From Notospermus geniculatus (taxonomy: Eukaryota > Nemertea > Pilidiophora > Heteronemertea > Lineidae): DNA of 64,000 nucleotides. Both the position numbers and the translations under genes were made by a program. Positions 22,438-34,089 of this stretch are shown here, piece by piece (positions within the stretch are counted from its first letter, which is position 1; the number at the start of each line of letters is the position of its first letter). Under the pieces are notes generated by a model. It saw only the letters and a list, made by a program, of their open reading frames with translations. It was not told the origin of the DNA and searched no databases. The DNA is taken from assembly GCA_002633025.1 (NCBI GenBank), contig NMRB01000486.1, forward strand, positions 110,550-174,549, in the 5' to 3' direction.

Positions 22438-23904
22438 ACACCACGTCCAATAATTCCTGGTCGGCGTGGCAAAAAAGGCATTAGCAGGGAATAGGTTGTT
22501 GAACCGATAAATTTTCGGTATTATATTTGATCCATTTCTCACCCTCACCCAAAACCTTCTATGACTGTTTCAAATTTCTAGTAGGCTACATTTATGTATC
22601 AAGAAATACATGTAGGCAGCCCAGAGTCAACTGATGCCCTGTTTAAAGATGTTGAATAATAGTGGTGACGAAGAGATCAGACATCAGTCTTGCAGAATCC
22701 AGAAAACAACACAATACAACCAGCCACCAAATTTGCACAGCCAAGATGCCTTCCTTTGAGCAAAGTGGATGGTAATGCAAGAATTTTCTGCATCACCACT
22801 CCTGTTTCCTTTTTATCAAGGGACAATTCAAATACATCACCGCGTTGACATCTTAATGCGACGTAGATCATGGTGTACTCTACCACTGCCCAAGCATGGA
22901 TTGCCTGCAGCGATTGTGGTTGGTTGGCCGGGGATCAAACGGGGTGCAGTCAAAAACAGACTAACCAAGTCCGAAAGAATAAGGGCGGGATCTCGTGTGC
23001 AGATCTTGGCTTCTCGTTGGAGTGCTCTTCAGCAAAGGCAACTGCCCGCCGAGTTGGCATAAAGTAGTTGATTTTGTCAAGGTGATGGTTTGATAAAAAG
23101 TGGACGGGAATTTCCTTGACCTTTGCGTGGCTTTGAACGCGTTAGGATTCCAAGGGAAATCCATCAGTCAATTTGTGTAGCAATATCGTGTGTGGAGATT
23201 GGCTGAAGAGGGGCGCGGATGTTGTTCAGATACTGCGTGTGACAGGCTCTCAAGGTTAATTGTTCTGAAGGGTTCGACATGCGGAAATACCCTACCTACA
23301 TGTAGCTGCATGATGTACCGCGATGAATATCTAAAGATGCTTACCTGTAAAGACAAAAAGAGGGAAACGATTAAAACTAAGAATGTACATCAGTTGCGCA
23401 AAGGAAAAAATAAGTATAACAAAAATTATACGCTGTTATGTTCGAAAGAACGACACAAATGGGAAGAATCTCGAAAAACATATTTAGGGATAGTCTCGGG
23501 GAAAAAATCTGAAAAAAATCTTACATAACGATGTAGCAGCTGTACATTTACGACGACACGCCGATCTATTTCGGCAAATCATGAGAGCAAAAAAAAGGGG
23601 CAAATGTCATTAACTGCCTCGTCAAATCGGAACTGTTACAGCTATTAGCAAATTTCTAATTCTCTCACGGAACATTTTCATTGTTGAGTATAATCGACAC
23701 AACGGTGCAAGAAATTCAAGATTAGTTTGTGAGGATTGTGGTTTTTCCTTTTTTTTCGTTTGATTGATGGCATAAGTGCTCACAAGGGGATTTGTTTCGT
23801 TTTAAGCGCAGTTAATTGGAGTTTTTCAGTACCAAGGTCGTGTGTAATGGATGGCAGGAGTGGTGATGCTAGAGACGTTTTGGATCTTCCAAGTTGATAA
23901 TTAC
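22438..23904. other. Stretch with nothing recognised
   Basis: Only short ORFs were seen on both strands, and no element boundaries. Confidence 0.4.
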
Positions 23905-24080
23905 GTCAAAGGGAGTAAGAAATAAAAGTGGAAAATAAGAAGTGGGAAATTTTGCTCTTTTGCGCGAATTTGTCAATTTCTCAAATTGGGAGAAAACTGT
24001 TTTCCATTTTGACAAATAGGCCTACTGCCCGAAAAATCAAACAAAATGTCATAACCCTTTATAAGAAAATTTCTCAACCC
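23905..24080 (+). repeat. Interspersed repeat, second opposite copy
   Basis: It matches the minus strand of 10,890-11,060 through AAGGGAGTAAGAAATAAAAG, TTTTGCGCGAATTT and TCAATTTCTCAAATTGGGAG, then diverges. It is not coding. Confidence 0.6.
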
Positions 24081-24525
24081 ACTATGACTATTGTTTCCAA
24101 CATTCAAAATAACAAGATCACACCGCCCAGTTTTTATTTTTACCAGCGAATGTCGGATAAATATTAGATAACAAGTAGACTTTACTGAGTGACCACATTG
24201 TCGATGGTGAGAGAGGACAAAAGCAGGGTCGGACAAACACAATGTAATTGACAAGTCCGACGTCACTCGGGCGGTTCGCCATTCCTTCTTGGACAAATTT
24301 TGTCTCCTGTGTACAGTGAAACGAGATTTTCGACATGTTCAATGTTGCTATAATTTTTGGTCAGTGTATAGGGGTCAAAAGTTCGTGTTGCTCATGGAAT
24401 ATTGTTCAAAATGTTGGGAAAAAATGCCAGTAACAAGAAGCTTTGGAGGAGGAAAAGATCAACAATGGGTGTTTAACTTTCCTGTAAGCGCAAAACGGAC
24501 GACAGGAGTGATTAACAACTGCCCC

Positions 24526-24744
24526 TTAATGAGAATGAAACCTGACGAAATTTACCTCCACAACATGTTCGATTAACGAACACCACTGGTACATTTCAAA
24601 TTCAAGAGATGCAAACGATCTTTTTTCGTGATCAGAACAAACAGGATCACTCAGCAAACTTTGTACAAGTCCTTTGATTCGGTCCTCAGGCATCATCTCT
24701 GAATCAATCAACTGAATAAACTGCTTCGTGTTGAATTTTTCCAT
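24526..24744 (-). CDS. Possible first exon, unknown product
   Basis: It starts with an ATG on the minus strand at 24,744 and encodes 72 residues beginning MEKFNTKQFIQLIDSEMM. An acidic/basic alternation follows (EDRIKGLVQSLLSD, then DHEKRSFASLEFE). The first 55 residues read like a small helical domain and look more protein-like than most short ORFs here. The end (HVVEVNFVRFHSH) could be intron read-through. A GT after GAAAT near 24,593 is a possible but weak donor. No homologous family is recognised and no downstream exon was found. Confidence 0.25.
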   Translation of the reverse strand: MEKFNTKQFIQLIDSEMMPEDRIKGLVQSLLSDPVCSDHEKRSFASLEFEMYQWCSLIEHVVEVNFVRFHSH

Positions 24745-25227
24745 TTTATATCAGGTTAGCGTTCTCTAGAAATCGTCTCGTACATCGTCATTCAATTAGA
24801 CTCGATTTTTGTCACGATTTCAATCAGCTGTTCCATCAAACAACCGTCCCCCACTTCACATGATTTTAAAGGAACTCTTTAAAAAGCACAAACTGGTACT
24901 ATCATTATACCCATAGGTGGCAGCAGGTGGCATCTGCTCCAAGTTGAATATTCTATTGGGTAGGGGATGTAGGGGAGATGTTTACAGGTCAACTTGTACC
25001 CAAATCAACTCGTACTCGTACATGTACAGTGCCTCGGTCAGCTCGTACCGGGCCTTTGGTCAACTCGTAACCAAACTTCCCTTTTATCGAGGGAAAAGTA
25101 GAGTAGGCCGAGGATGTTTTTCATACTCTTGAAACGAAGTTTTAGGCCCACACTGTTTCAGATGACAGCACTGCAGGGCATCAGTATTGAAGAATTAGGG
25201 ACATTACCGTCGATTGAGGTACGATAC

Positions 25228-25364
25228 TAGGGAGGTTTAGAAATCAAACGATAAAGGTAAACTTAACGATGTTATTTTTCATACACATATTAACCAGATT
25301 CTATATTGCATTTTCGGTACAAATATAACGTTTACGTTTATCGTTTGATTTCTAAACCTCCGTA
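25228..25364. mobile_element. Palindromic MITE, family F2a
   Basis: The 137-base element starts TAGGGAGGTTTAGAAATCAA and ends with the inverse (TTGATTTCTAAACCTCCGTA). Arms of about 28 bases match almost perfectly, and the core also folds (GTTTACGTTTATCG with CGATAAAGGTAAAC). Related copies are at 27,080, 38,290 and 62,320-62,620. It has no ORF. Confidence 0.85.
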
Positions 25365-25984
25365 TTATCTTTCGAAATGCAGTACAGCCGCTACGTGCCT
25401 TTCCTCATTCGCAAATTCATTTTACATGTACACGTACCTCTGTCAAAATGTCAAAACTGTCTCCAGGCTTTTCGACTAGACGCATTTGACTTTTTTTATC
25501 AAGAATTAACATTCGCCTGAATTTTCCATATGTCTGCTCCGAGGTAAATTTCCTATCCAATGTGCTAGACCATGTTTTTCTCATCCCTGCCTTATAAAGT
25601 TAAATCTTTTATTGAATATCGTATTTCTTGCTTCCAATATTATTCTTTACCAGCAATGCATGCCATCTATCACAAATTCTAATTCTACAGCGCGATGCTT
25701 TTAGCATTAATATGGTTTAGTAACAACGAATGTACGCAGAAAATTTTACAAATAACGATATCAAGGGCCCCTGCAAAATACTGCTTATCCAAAGGTTTTC
25801 GATTAAAGGTCTTTGAAAATGTTTTGTTTTCTTCGTCTGGATTGCAGATGAGTGCTGTTCCTGGTGCATGCATACTTCCAATTTTCATGTAGATGTAATT
25901 TTATTTATATGTGCCAGCATACTGCATTGTGTGCTTAAGCCCATTAAAATCCACTGTAAACGCTCTTTTTTACCGATCAAAAAA
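25365..25984. other. Stretch with nothing recognised
   Basis: Short overlapping ORFs on both strands at about 25,685-25,892 (65-67 codons) are mirror images in frame and look like chance. Confidence 0.4.
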
Positions 25985-26131
25985 ATATTTCATTTTACAT
26001 GTATTGAGATATATATTTTGAATTATTAGCACTTTTATCAACATTTACATCTACATTTTACATGTATAGAGAGATACACGTATGTATTTTGAATTATTAG
26101 TACTTTTATCAACATTTACATCTACATTAAA
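25985..26131. repeat. ~75-base tandem duplication
   Basis: TTTACATGTAT, GAGATA, TATTTTGAATTATTAG and ACTTTTATCAACATTTACAT occur twice in the same order. An additional short direct repeat, CGACGTCAGTG twice, is at 26,157-26,181. Confidence 0.85.
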
Positions 26132-26181
26132 AACACGAATCATCGCCGCGATTCTCGACGTCAGTGCACGACGTCAGTGTA

Positions 26182-27079
26182 GTGTAAAATGTATATAGGA
26201 CTAAGCTCTATCTGAATACATTAGCGCTCTCCCTGCAGTTTTTTTCAATGTGTGCTGAAAACTAGGCCTTGATTCTCTGAACTACGTATCAGGCAAGCAT
26301 TTGGGGGACCTTCACGAGCTAGGAGACCTCTATATGTGCACTATCCTAACATTTTGAAAATATCGTAAAATTCAATACAGTGGGGCTTTAAGTTTCTATT
26401 CCTCGGAATTATTACCGTAACATACGTTTTCAGGTAGAACTTAGTTAAAAGGCTTGTTCATTTTCATGGGCACACGATGAAATTACAATTGTAAACATAA
26501 ACGACGGCTGCATCAACATACCATGTATGACGATTTTAAAGTCTACATGCAACTGCCAAGTGATATAAAACCTACACTAAACACTTAAATATAGATAAAC
26601 AGAAAAACGGCCAACAAACGTGCCCTGCGGTTCATATAAAATACGTTTTTACTAAAACAGGCGTGACAGATGAGATAGATTTGTCTTATTGAACGAATCT
26701 TGCAATTGAAAATAATACCTAATAAACTCAAATGTCGAACGGTCTGACATTAAAGTGAACGCATTTTATTGTGTCGCCCGAGGGATAGTTGAGTAAAATT
26801 ACATTAACAGTCGATACATAGGTATCTTTTTGTGATGTTGTGTGAGAAGTGGCTATCACATTTGTCATTTCAAGTTTCGCGTTTTAACCCTTAAATGCCC
26901 AACCCTCCCTGAAAATTATCAAAAAATCCTGGAAATCCTAGAACAAACTTGTGTTTCCTTGGAGGAATTAATTCCTCCAAGGTTTGACCCAAACTAATAA
27001 TCCCCCCCCCCCACACACACACAAAACAACAAATTGAGGTATTTTGGGTGATTTAGCCTTTAACAGCCAAAATTGTCAT
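26182..27079. other. Stretch with nothing recognised
   Basis: A C-run followed by CA repeats at 27,003-27,022 is the only simple feature. Confidence 0.4.
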
Positions 27080-27208
27080 TAGGGAGTTTACTTACGACAA
27101 CGTTATTTTTTGTACCGAAACTACAATATATAATCTGGTGAATTCGCAGTATGAAAAATAATGTTGTCGTAAAGTTAACATTGACCGTTTGATTTCTTAA
27201 ACTCTCTA
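27080..27208. mobile_element. Palindromic MITE, family F2a (diverged)
   Basis: It starts TAGGGAGTTTACTTACGACA and ends TTTCTTAAACTCTCTA. The core (ACGACAACGTTATTTTT and AAAAATAATGTTGTCGT) is the family core. The left subterminal AAATCAAACG block is missing. Confidence 0.75.
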
Positions 27209-27541
27209 TTTTCGGCATACTAATGGGCAGGCACTTTTGACAGCAGAATCACACGATTTGACTAAACTGTTTTCAATTTTTCACCGTTCGATGGCGAGAA
27301 TTATGGCTGACATTTGTCATGATGGACATTTAGGGAAATGTGGTGGTCCAGTCAACCTCGGAGTCACCTCTCAAGTCATGTGACAAATTTGTCGCCCGGG
27401 GCATTTTAAGGGTTATAACGTATAGCTTTAAACGTATAGAAGATTTAATGTCATCAGCCACAGAAGGCTGGGAGAGGGATTAAATTATGCAAACTAAATG
27501 CCGAATATCGACTTGGATAGGAACGAACAGACTGATCAGGT

Positions 27542-27822
27542 GGAGCCTGATAGCCTAGTGGTTATCACGTCCGCTTAGCAAGCGGCAGGTCCCGGGTTCG
27601 AATCCAGCCCGGGCCATATGGGATTTAATTCCCGGCTCTTCAGTCCGTCGCATGGGACAGTAAGCCGTGGTGCCTTCTACCTTGTGTCTTTACAAGGGCA
27701 AGTAAAAGACCCCATCCAAGTGAGGAACATGAGTAGCTTGTGATGGTCTCCTCCGTACTTTACCAGGGCCATTAATGCTATAGCGTCGGCCCTGACGGAA
27801 AAATCAAATACAAAATACAAAT
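27542..27822 (+). mobile_element. Young tRNA-derived SINE, family A
   Basis: The head contains GATAGCCTAGTGGTTATC (A-box-like), an anticodon-like hairpin with loop TTAGCAA (anticodon AGC if read as a tRNA, suggesting alanine), and B-box GGTTCGAATCC. The body and an A-rich tail (AAATACAAAATACAAAT) follow. A perfect 11-base target duplication ACTGATCAGGT flanks it at 27,531-27,541 and 27,823-27,833, so this copy is intact and relatively recent. Its partner LINE is not visible in the window. Confidence 0.93.
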
Positions 27823-27833
27823 ACTGATCAGGT

Positions 27834-28484
27834 CTAATGAAACCACATTCCGTAGATTCACACAATCTATTTTAGGACGGTGGACCAATTATGCCAATGC
27901 ACCAACTAACAAATTAAGAGAATCATACCCATCAATACATCGATTTATTTCAAGATAGCTTCCTGCAAATTGATCAGTAGTCGATTGATTAGCGATGCGT
28001 TGACAGATAACCTAATTGGTATCACGTGACGTGCGCGGAGTGGCCCATTTTTTTGGATGAGAAATCATTTAGGAAAGAGACAGTTGACGAACAGTGTCAT
28101 TAAATCCTTAATTTCGTCTATGATTCTCTAGCAGAAAAACCTAAGGGAAAAAAATCCAATTCATTACAAAATGTTTCTTCCGATATAGGCTACGCATGTA
28201 TGTTGATTTTCCAATAACGAACGCAATTGTCGATAATGTTGAAGGACAGTATTCCATTGTTATCATTGTACTCTGCATCAGAATCCAATATCGATACTAA
28301 ATAATATCTCTAGGACAATGAATTAGTGTTTGTTTGCATCTCAACAATTTTTCTAATTATATCTTAACTGAAAACAACGGCAACGAAATATTCTGTCACC
28401 CATTATGATAAGTTTAAATACATGTACAGTTGACTTAGAAACAAGCTAAATGTACAGTACATGTAACGTACATTACATATAGGC
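27834..28484. other. Stretch with nothing recognised
   Basis: AT-rich, with only short ORFs. Several TACATGTA-type palindromes occur near 28,420-28,465. Confidence 0.4.
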
Positions 28485-28717
28485 ATACTCTAAACTCCCA
28501 CTTACCTATCCCATCCCTGAACTCGAAAAAAATGACTAAATCCTTAAGTTGAAGATAATGGGGTGGGGGTATGGTCAGAAACAGTAATGTCCTGTCTACT
28601 TATATGTCCCACTCCCGAGCCTGGCAAAGAATGACAGCGTGCGATATCTTCAACTTAAGATTTGGTCATTTTTTCCGAGTTCAGGAATGGGACAGGTAAG
28701 TGGGAGTTTAGAGTATA
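28485..28717. mobile_element. Foldback element with ~70-base arms
   Basis: The left arm starts ATACTCTAAACTCCCACTTA and runs to TTAAGTTGAAGATA. The right arm is its inverse, ending TAAGTGGGAGTTTAGAGTAT, with about five mismatches and small indels. A short spacer of about 85 bases lies between. It has no ORF and would form a long hairpin RNA if transcribed. Confidence 0.85.
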
Positions 28718-29636
28718 AGGCTATTGTTACATACATGTACATGTAGAAATGAAGTACGGTACATGTATGCCTACTACTTTTTATTTTTCACAACTCATTT
28801 TCCATTCAAAACCAAAATCAGAAAATGAACGCCTATGCGTTTCCTAGTTAATAGGAAATACAATGTTCATTCTTCAGGTTACGGATGATTCCTTCCAAAT
28901 CACAAATGACGAGTGAAAATGAACTTCTAAGTAAAACCTGTCTAATTCGCAGAGGAAGTTGAATTTTGTGTCGAAATGATTTTTTGAAAGTTCAAGGCAT
29001 TGGCGAAGACAGCAACCAACGAAATTCAATCCGATTGATGTAATGAGTGTGTGTGCATGTTGTTGCCCAACCAAATATCGGCGCGTGACCTCCCCCGGAA
29101 TCAGAAGACATTTTCAATCTATTTTGTATCAGATGGTCGCCCCGAAACCTTATCGATGCGCCGAAGGTCGATCTAACGACGAGGAAAGTTCAACGGTTCA
29201 CTTGGTACGGGACAGTTCTCGTTTATTCAGTCTGAAAATCAATGAAAGATATTGCCGAGACAAGCTCTTTGCGACTTGCATTCACAACAAATCACTCTTC
29301 TCAAATGGAGGAAATAATATCACCCGTGTTGCGTCGAAATTGAGAACTCACGAAGATTAATCAGAAGTGTTGCGTCGACGTCGACGCGACATCAAAGTAC
29401 ACACATCAAACACTGGCAATAGAGACTTGCTGGCACATTCCAATAAATCGTAAAAGATTAAATAGCCGTTTTCGGATATTGAAGAGAAATCAATGGAAAT
29501 ATTTGTGATGTTTCACTTGTGTTGTCGCACGAATGGAGTGCTCTGTTGTCAGGCCGATATGATTTATTTATGCCACTCTACACGTGTGGGTGAAAGGTGC
29601 AGTGGTATTGGAAAAGTTTCGGGTAACATCCAGGTA
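28718..29636. other. Stretch with little recognised
   Basis: A perfect 16-base palindrome GCGTCGACGTCGACGC lies at about 29,370-29,386. ORFs of 66 and 105 codons here show no recognisable motifs. Confidence 0.4.
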
Positions 29637-29677
29637 AATGAATGAATGTATGTATGAATGAATAAATGAATGAATCA
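29637..29677. repeat. ATGA tetranucleotide microsatellite
   Basis: Imperfect AATG repeats run for about 40 bases, including GTATGTATGAATGAATAAAT. Confidence 0.9.
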
Positions 29678-30082
29678 GAATAAAATTAGCTCTTGTATAC
29701 TGGCCACTATGGCAAAGGTACGCTCGGACCCAGCTGCCTCAAATTCAACTATCCGTTCTCAAGGGGGAGAACATTGGGTTGATGTCGATACCACTGAATA
29801 TTCAGTGCATGGTGATGGCAGTAGGCCTATGTCCACTTCCTACCAGTGGGAAGACGGTTGTTTGAAGTAACAGCAACTCTACACTACTATATACTAATAG
29901 TAGTACAAGATATGGCTTCTACAGCAACTGAACATGTTCCCGGCGATCAGAAAGTGCAGATAACTGCCTTTTACCACTGGAGAGCCCTTATCATTGTCAC
30001 AATGTTCAAAGGCACTCCCAAAGCAGTTTCTACTACACAAAAATCGCAGTCGTACGGTCACAGAGGTATGGCATTGCCGGAG

Positions 30083-30239
30083 TCCAACTTCTCCTGTTGG
30101 TGATGGTCAGCATTGGCAACCACAAAGCAGGCTGTTGATCTTCGAATCGAATGCTTTTTAAACGATCATGGTGGAGAAGGTTGATTCCAGTGGCAAATCC
30201 ATGTCTTTGCAGCGTCCTTACAACTGCGATTTTGGTCGA
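30083..30239 (+). repeat. Partial copy of the 33,062 element
   Basis: CAGGCTGTTGA, TCTTCGAATC, TTGATTCCAG and CCTTACAACTGCGATTTTGG occur in the same order as at 33,118-33,272. Left-terminal sequence is missing, so this is a decayed relative. Confidence 0.55.
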
Positions 30240-30500
30240 TATTTGAGATGTGAATACGCCGACATGGAAATTGAGCGACGTGAAAGGGTGAAGGAACCAA
30301 CGTACCGGGGTACTGCAGACGAAAATACGACACAGAACAGAAAAAACCCGTTTCTGTAGCCTCCTTAAACTGCGATTTTGGTGGATGGTTGAGATCTACA
30401 TGGAAGTTGAGGTACGTGCGAATGAGAAGGAACCAACGTACTGCAGACGAAAATGCTATGATGTTGCGACAGAGAACAGACAAAAACCGTTCTATGCAAC
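30217..30500. repeat. ~140-base tandem duplication
   Basis: ACTGCGATTTTGG, GTTGAG or ATTTGAG, AGGAACCAACGTAC, ACTGCAGACGAAAAT and ACAGAACAGA-like blocks occur twice in order, diverged by about one base in ten. The duplicated unit begins with the right end of the 30,083 element. Confidence 0.75.
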
Positions 30501-30710
30501 TGCTATCGTCCGCTCATTTTTTCCCTAAAATAAACTGTTAGGCAAAACTAATGAATAAACCAAGATTATTGTTGTTGTTCCAGCCAAAATAGACCCAGAA
30601 GAGTAGAAAGAGGCAGAAAAATCACTGGAATTATTTTAAAAATCATCATCAGAACCGCGACGAAAAATCCCTTGATACTCACTTGAATGCAGATAATGAT
30701 CTTGATTAAA

Positions 30711-30775
30711 GTAATTACGGGACTCCACTAATTACTCTACTAATTGGTACTTCAAAACTCGCGTTAATTAGATCA
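30711..30775. promoter_or_regulatory. Cluster of homeodomain-type TAATTA/TAATTG sites
   Basis: GTAATTAC, CTAATTAC, CTAATTGG and TTAATTAG occur within about 65 bases, preceded by GATTAAAG. This density resembles enhancer modules bound by homeodomain proteins. There is no neighbouring gene to support a target, and AT-rich sequence can give such motifs by chance. Confidence 0.25.
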
Positions 30776-31796
30776 GACGGAATATTTCAGTATTTTGAGA
30801 TTGTTATCAAAAGCACCGTGGGAATGTAAACAAGATTATAGTCTTTGATGTAAGTTTTGGTAAATGTTTTCAAACATTTTGATGGCAAATAAGTAAAGAT
30901 TCGAAACTGTTACGTGTAATTTATGGTATGAAATTACTAGACCGGGAGCCCAGGGGGGGTCAGGGTAGCTGGAAAGGTAACCAATTTTCTGGCACACTAC
31001 AGTTAATTACATGTATATCCCTGTGTATAGAACTGGTCGTTTGGCATGAAAGCAGTGGTGGGGGTGGGAGATAGAGCGTTTTGAAGTTTTGTTACTTACT
31101 TCATCATTGGACTGGTGGACTCGGCTTTGTACAGGGGCAGGGGAAACAATGCACAGCTAACTTCTGAAAACGGTTGGATTCAGACTCTATAAATGTATTA
31201 CCAACAGATAGAAACATGGTACCTCTGAATCAGCCAAGGACGTTTTAGGAAGTGGAAATCACTTTTTGTGGTATTTGGTCCCATTTTGTATAATTTTGCA
31301 TTAAAACTGCAATTTCCTATAATGTAACAACTGAAAATATTCAAGACCATGCTCTCCCAGTCAGCGTCCTTTCTCGCCCCTCAGGTAAGAGAAAGCCTCG
31401 GAATCAACAAGAGGATCGTGGCTCATTCCGAGACAACCCTTCAGGTGCAATTGCCTTTCGACCTTGACCTTAGAACTTCTCCAAGAAACACGCAATAATC
31501 TGGAATGGCCTCATAAAATATTCACAAGGCCATCTTCTTCGTGCATAAAGGCAAAGGATTAATGACCCACGGAAGTAGTAAGTTGTGGTCTCTAAGGTTT
31601 AGAGAACCAGTCTCGGCGAGCGATTGTTGGGATGCTGTTTACAACTGAATGGAAATTGTAAGCACGTCCACTACCTGACATGTGGCGTGAAATTTTAACA
31701 ATGTACGGCTGTCAGTCAGGGCAATTTGACTAACTGATAGATATAGATAGATAGAAGCTTCATAACCCTTTTGGACCTTAAACTTATACTACGATT
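30776..31796. other. Stretch with little recognised
   Basis: A small inverted pair CTCGGAAT and ATTCCGAG at about 31,397-31,432, and a GATA microsatellite at 31,737-31,755. No gene was identified. Confidence 0.4.
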
Positions 31797-32008
31797 TGGA
31801 GTCCACGGCAGGCTACTGTCCAGCTATGCGGGGTCTTTTACTTGAGACTCAGGAACAAGGGACCACGGCTTTCAGTCTCACCGACAAACCCGAACTGGTT
31901 CACAGCTTACATGTCCTGGCCGGGGATCGAACTCACGCACTGACCCTGTTGGGCTTGAAAGTCAAGCGTGTTAGACCACTCGACCACCAGGCCAAGACAA
32001 ACTGGATA
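31797..32008 (-). mobile_element. tRNA-derived SINE, family C
   Basis: On the minus strand it reads GGCCTGGTGGTCGAGTGGTC, an A-box typical of tRNAs with a long variable arm. Next come an anticodon-stem-like CTTGACTTTCAAG, a variable-arm-like segment, and B-box AGTTCGATCCC. The remaining body has AAGTAAAAGACCCCGC, similar to family A. The serine/leucine-tRNA resemblance is an inference from the A-box and variable arm. Confidence 0.7.
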
Positions 32009-32693
32009 CTATGGGCATAAAGAAACTGCTCTACATGAGATTTTGTTCTCAATATGAAAGAGTTCACCACCATTTTTGGTTTCCTTCGACCTGCGCTGAC
32101 CATGACACAAACGATTGCCCATAGTTCTCTTCGGTTGGGTTGCCCACAGCGAGTACATGTAACTCTCCCGAGGAAACTATCTCGTGGAGCAGGTTAATAA
32201 CCACAGGCAGATTACCCAAACCTTGTGCAAAATTAGTGCTGCTCTCCTTGAAGTCGTTCGTGGTGAGTTCTAATTCCCGACGGAGTCAAGCTTTCAGGGG
32301 GTGGAGCATGGAGCGTATCATACGCAGGGCACCCGCAGCTAGCTCATTTTGCCACGTTTTTCGGTGACGTCTATGTGAGCTACGTTGATGGAGCGGAATG
32401 GAAATCTTTATCATTGCACTGTTGCCATACAGTCGACCACCATTTCGATAGGGAACCGATACTGATGTTCTGAGTTATTTTTAGAAATGTACCCCACTCA
32501 GCCCGACCGATCGTTGGGCGTTTTGTCAACACGAGCATGTTAATTACATATCACATTGATCCACATGAGAATGCATTTCATCAAGGAGTCTCGCGCACGT
32601 ACCCTGATAAACCTCTTTGTAACTGATATACTGAGGTTCACACTTATCAGGAGGAGAGGAAAGAATTAATGCCGATTGAGATTAGGGTGATGG
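32009..32693. other. Stretch with nothing recognised
   Basis: Short chance ORFs only. Confidence 0.4.
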
Positions 32694-32845
32694 GTAAGCC
32701 AGCGAAGATGAGCCGAGTGGCTGATATTATTCTCTGACCTTGGTCTCTTGGCCAATGGAAGGAACAGTGGTAAGCCAGCGAAGATGAGCCGAGTGGCTGA
32801 TATTATTCTCTGACCTTGGTCTCTTGGCCAATGGAAGGAACAGTG
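32694..32845. repeat. Exact 76-base tandem duplication
   Basis: Two units starting GTAAGCCAGCGAAGATGAGC are identical throughout as far as I can read. This means a very recent duplication or an assembly artefact. Confidence 0.92.
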
Positions 32846-33061
32846 GTAAACACAACATCTGGATATACCGGGCGTTTTCATTGGTTGCTTGAACACAGAA
32901 ACCGGACAGTGGTGTCTCAGCACGTTTACCATTAATGGACGTCAGATATATTTCACTTGTAAAACCGTATCCTCTATGCTGATGGAGCATGGGTTGAAAA
33001 CTAAAGGAAAAAGAGATATTTCATCGTGAAAAGGTGTCCACCTGACTACAATGTATACACC

Positions 33062-33272
33062 AATACCGCAGTTGTAAGATCAGAGTGTTCTGCCATCGCC
33101 GTGGTCCAGCTTCTGCAGCTGATGGTCGGCACTGCGGACGACACAGCAGGCTGTTGACATCTTCGAATCCAAGTCCTGACAGTGACACTGACGCTTTTGA
33201 CGTGATAATGTTGGAGATGCTAGATCCCAGTTGCAAAGCAAGGTCTCTGTGATCTTACAACTGCGATTTTGA
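33062..33272. mobile_element. Inverted-repeat element, ~210 bases
   Basis: Termini CCGCAGTTGTAAGATCAGAG and CTGTGATCTTACAACTGCG are inverted repeats of about 20 bases. The body resembles the partial copy at 30,083. No coding potential. Confidence 0.7.
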
Positions 33273-33868
33273 TGTATCATCATTACAATACACTTAAATC
33301 TACTCTTCTTTTGTATTGGTAGGCACCTTGAAATACAAATTTCGACTGCGTAGGCTGTTAGATACACAATATAGAAAAAGAATATAAAGTGATTAGAAAA
33401 ATGTTCGTGAACGATGAAATTTTGCTCTAAAATTTCCTAAGATGCAAAATCACCTTTAGTACTTTGAGATGCATTTGAATCCTATCTGAGAAAATCCTCA
33501 AATAACGTCTTCCTGTTGTCATGGAGATGTTGGATGATTTTGGTAAGACATTATATTGGAAGCACATGTTCTGTGGAATTTTAAATTGGAATATTTTGGC
33601 TGAAGGGATTTCGTTCAGCAGCATTCGGGATTGAATAACGAGGTCGCACATTTTAAAGGGGAGTTCTTTTTTAAGAAAAAAACTGTGGGCTGATCTTGAA
33701 GCAGAACGTGTTTTCATTATTTTTTCAGTCTTTATTTATCAATTTTTTTAAAATTTCATTTTAGTTGTGTTGTCACGTGTACATGTAGTTAGTCGTCGCC
33801 CACACAGGTCGAAAATGTGCCATAGTACATTGTATAGAAGGCAAAGAGACAACTCCGTTTTTTGGTTA

Positions 33869-34089
33869 AGCCTAGGTCACATATCCACTCCGGGGCCCGT
33901 ACGGCGAGTAAAAACAGACATTTGGATCAAATTCTACGGTGCCCAGTTTGATCCAGTCTAATTTCCTCTTATCTATTGAGGCGATTTCGGCATAATTCAT
34001 CTTAGATCCGTGTTTCAGTATCTAAAATCCACTGCAAGCCGCTGGGTGGGGAAAATCGTACGGGGCCCGGTGGATTTGTGATCTAGGCT
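33869..34089. mobile_element. PIF/Harbinger-like MITE, family F7
   Basis: Termini AGCCTAGGTCACATATCCAC and GTGGATTTGTGATCTAGGCT are inverted. Next to them are GGGGCCCGTACG and CGTACGGGGCCC. TTA flanks both ends (33,866-33,868 and 34,090-34,092). A three-base TTA duplication is typical of the PIF/Harbinger superfamily. It has no transposase, so it depends on one encoded elsewhere. Confidence 0.75.

Noticed and set aside
22243-22548. ORF with FESFGAY repeats
   Set aside because: It is a translation of the 23-base tandem array with length slippage and has no surrounding coding signal.
27542-27615. Functional alanine tRNA gene
   Set aside because: The head is followed by a family-specific body, an A-rich tail and a target duplication shared with dispersed copies, so it is a SINE.
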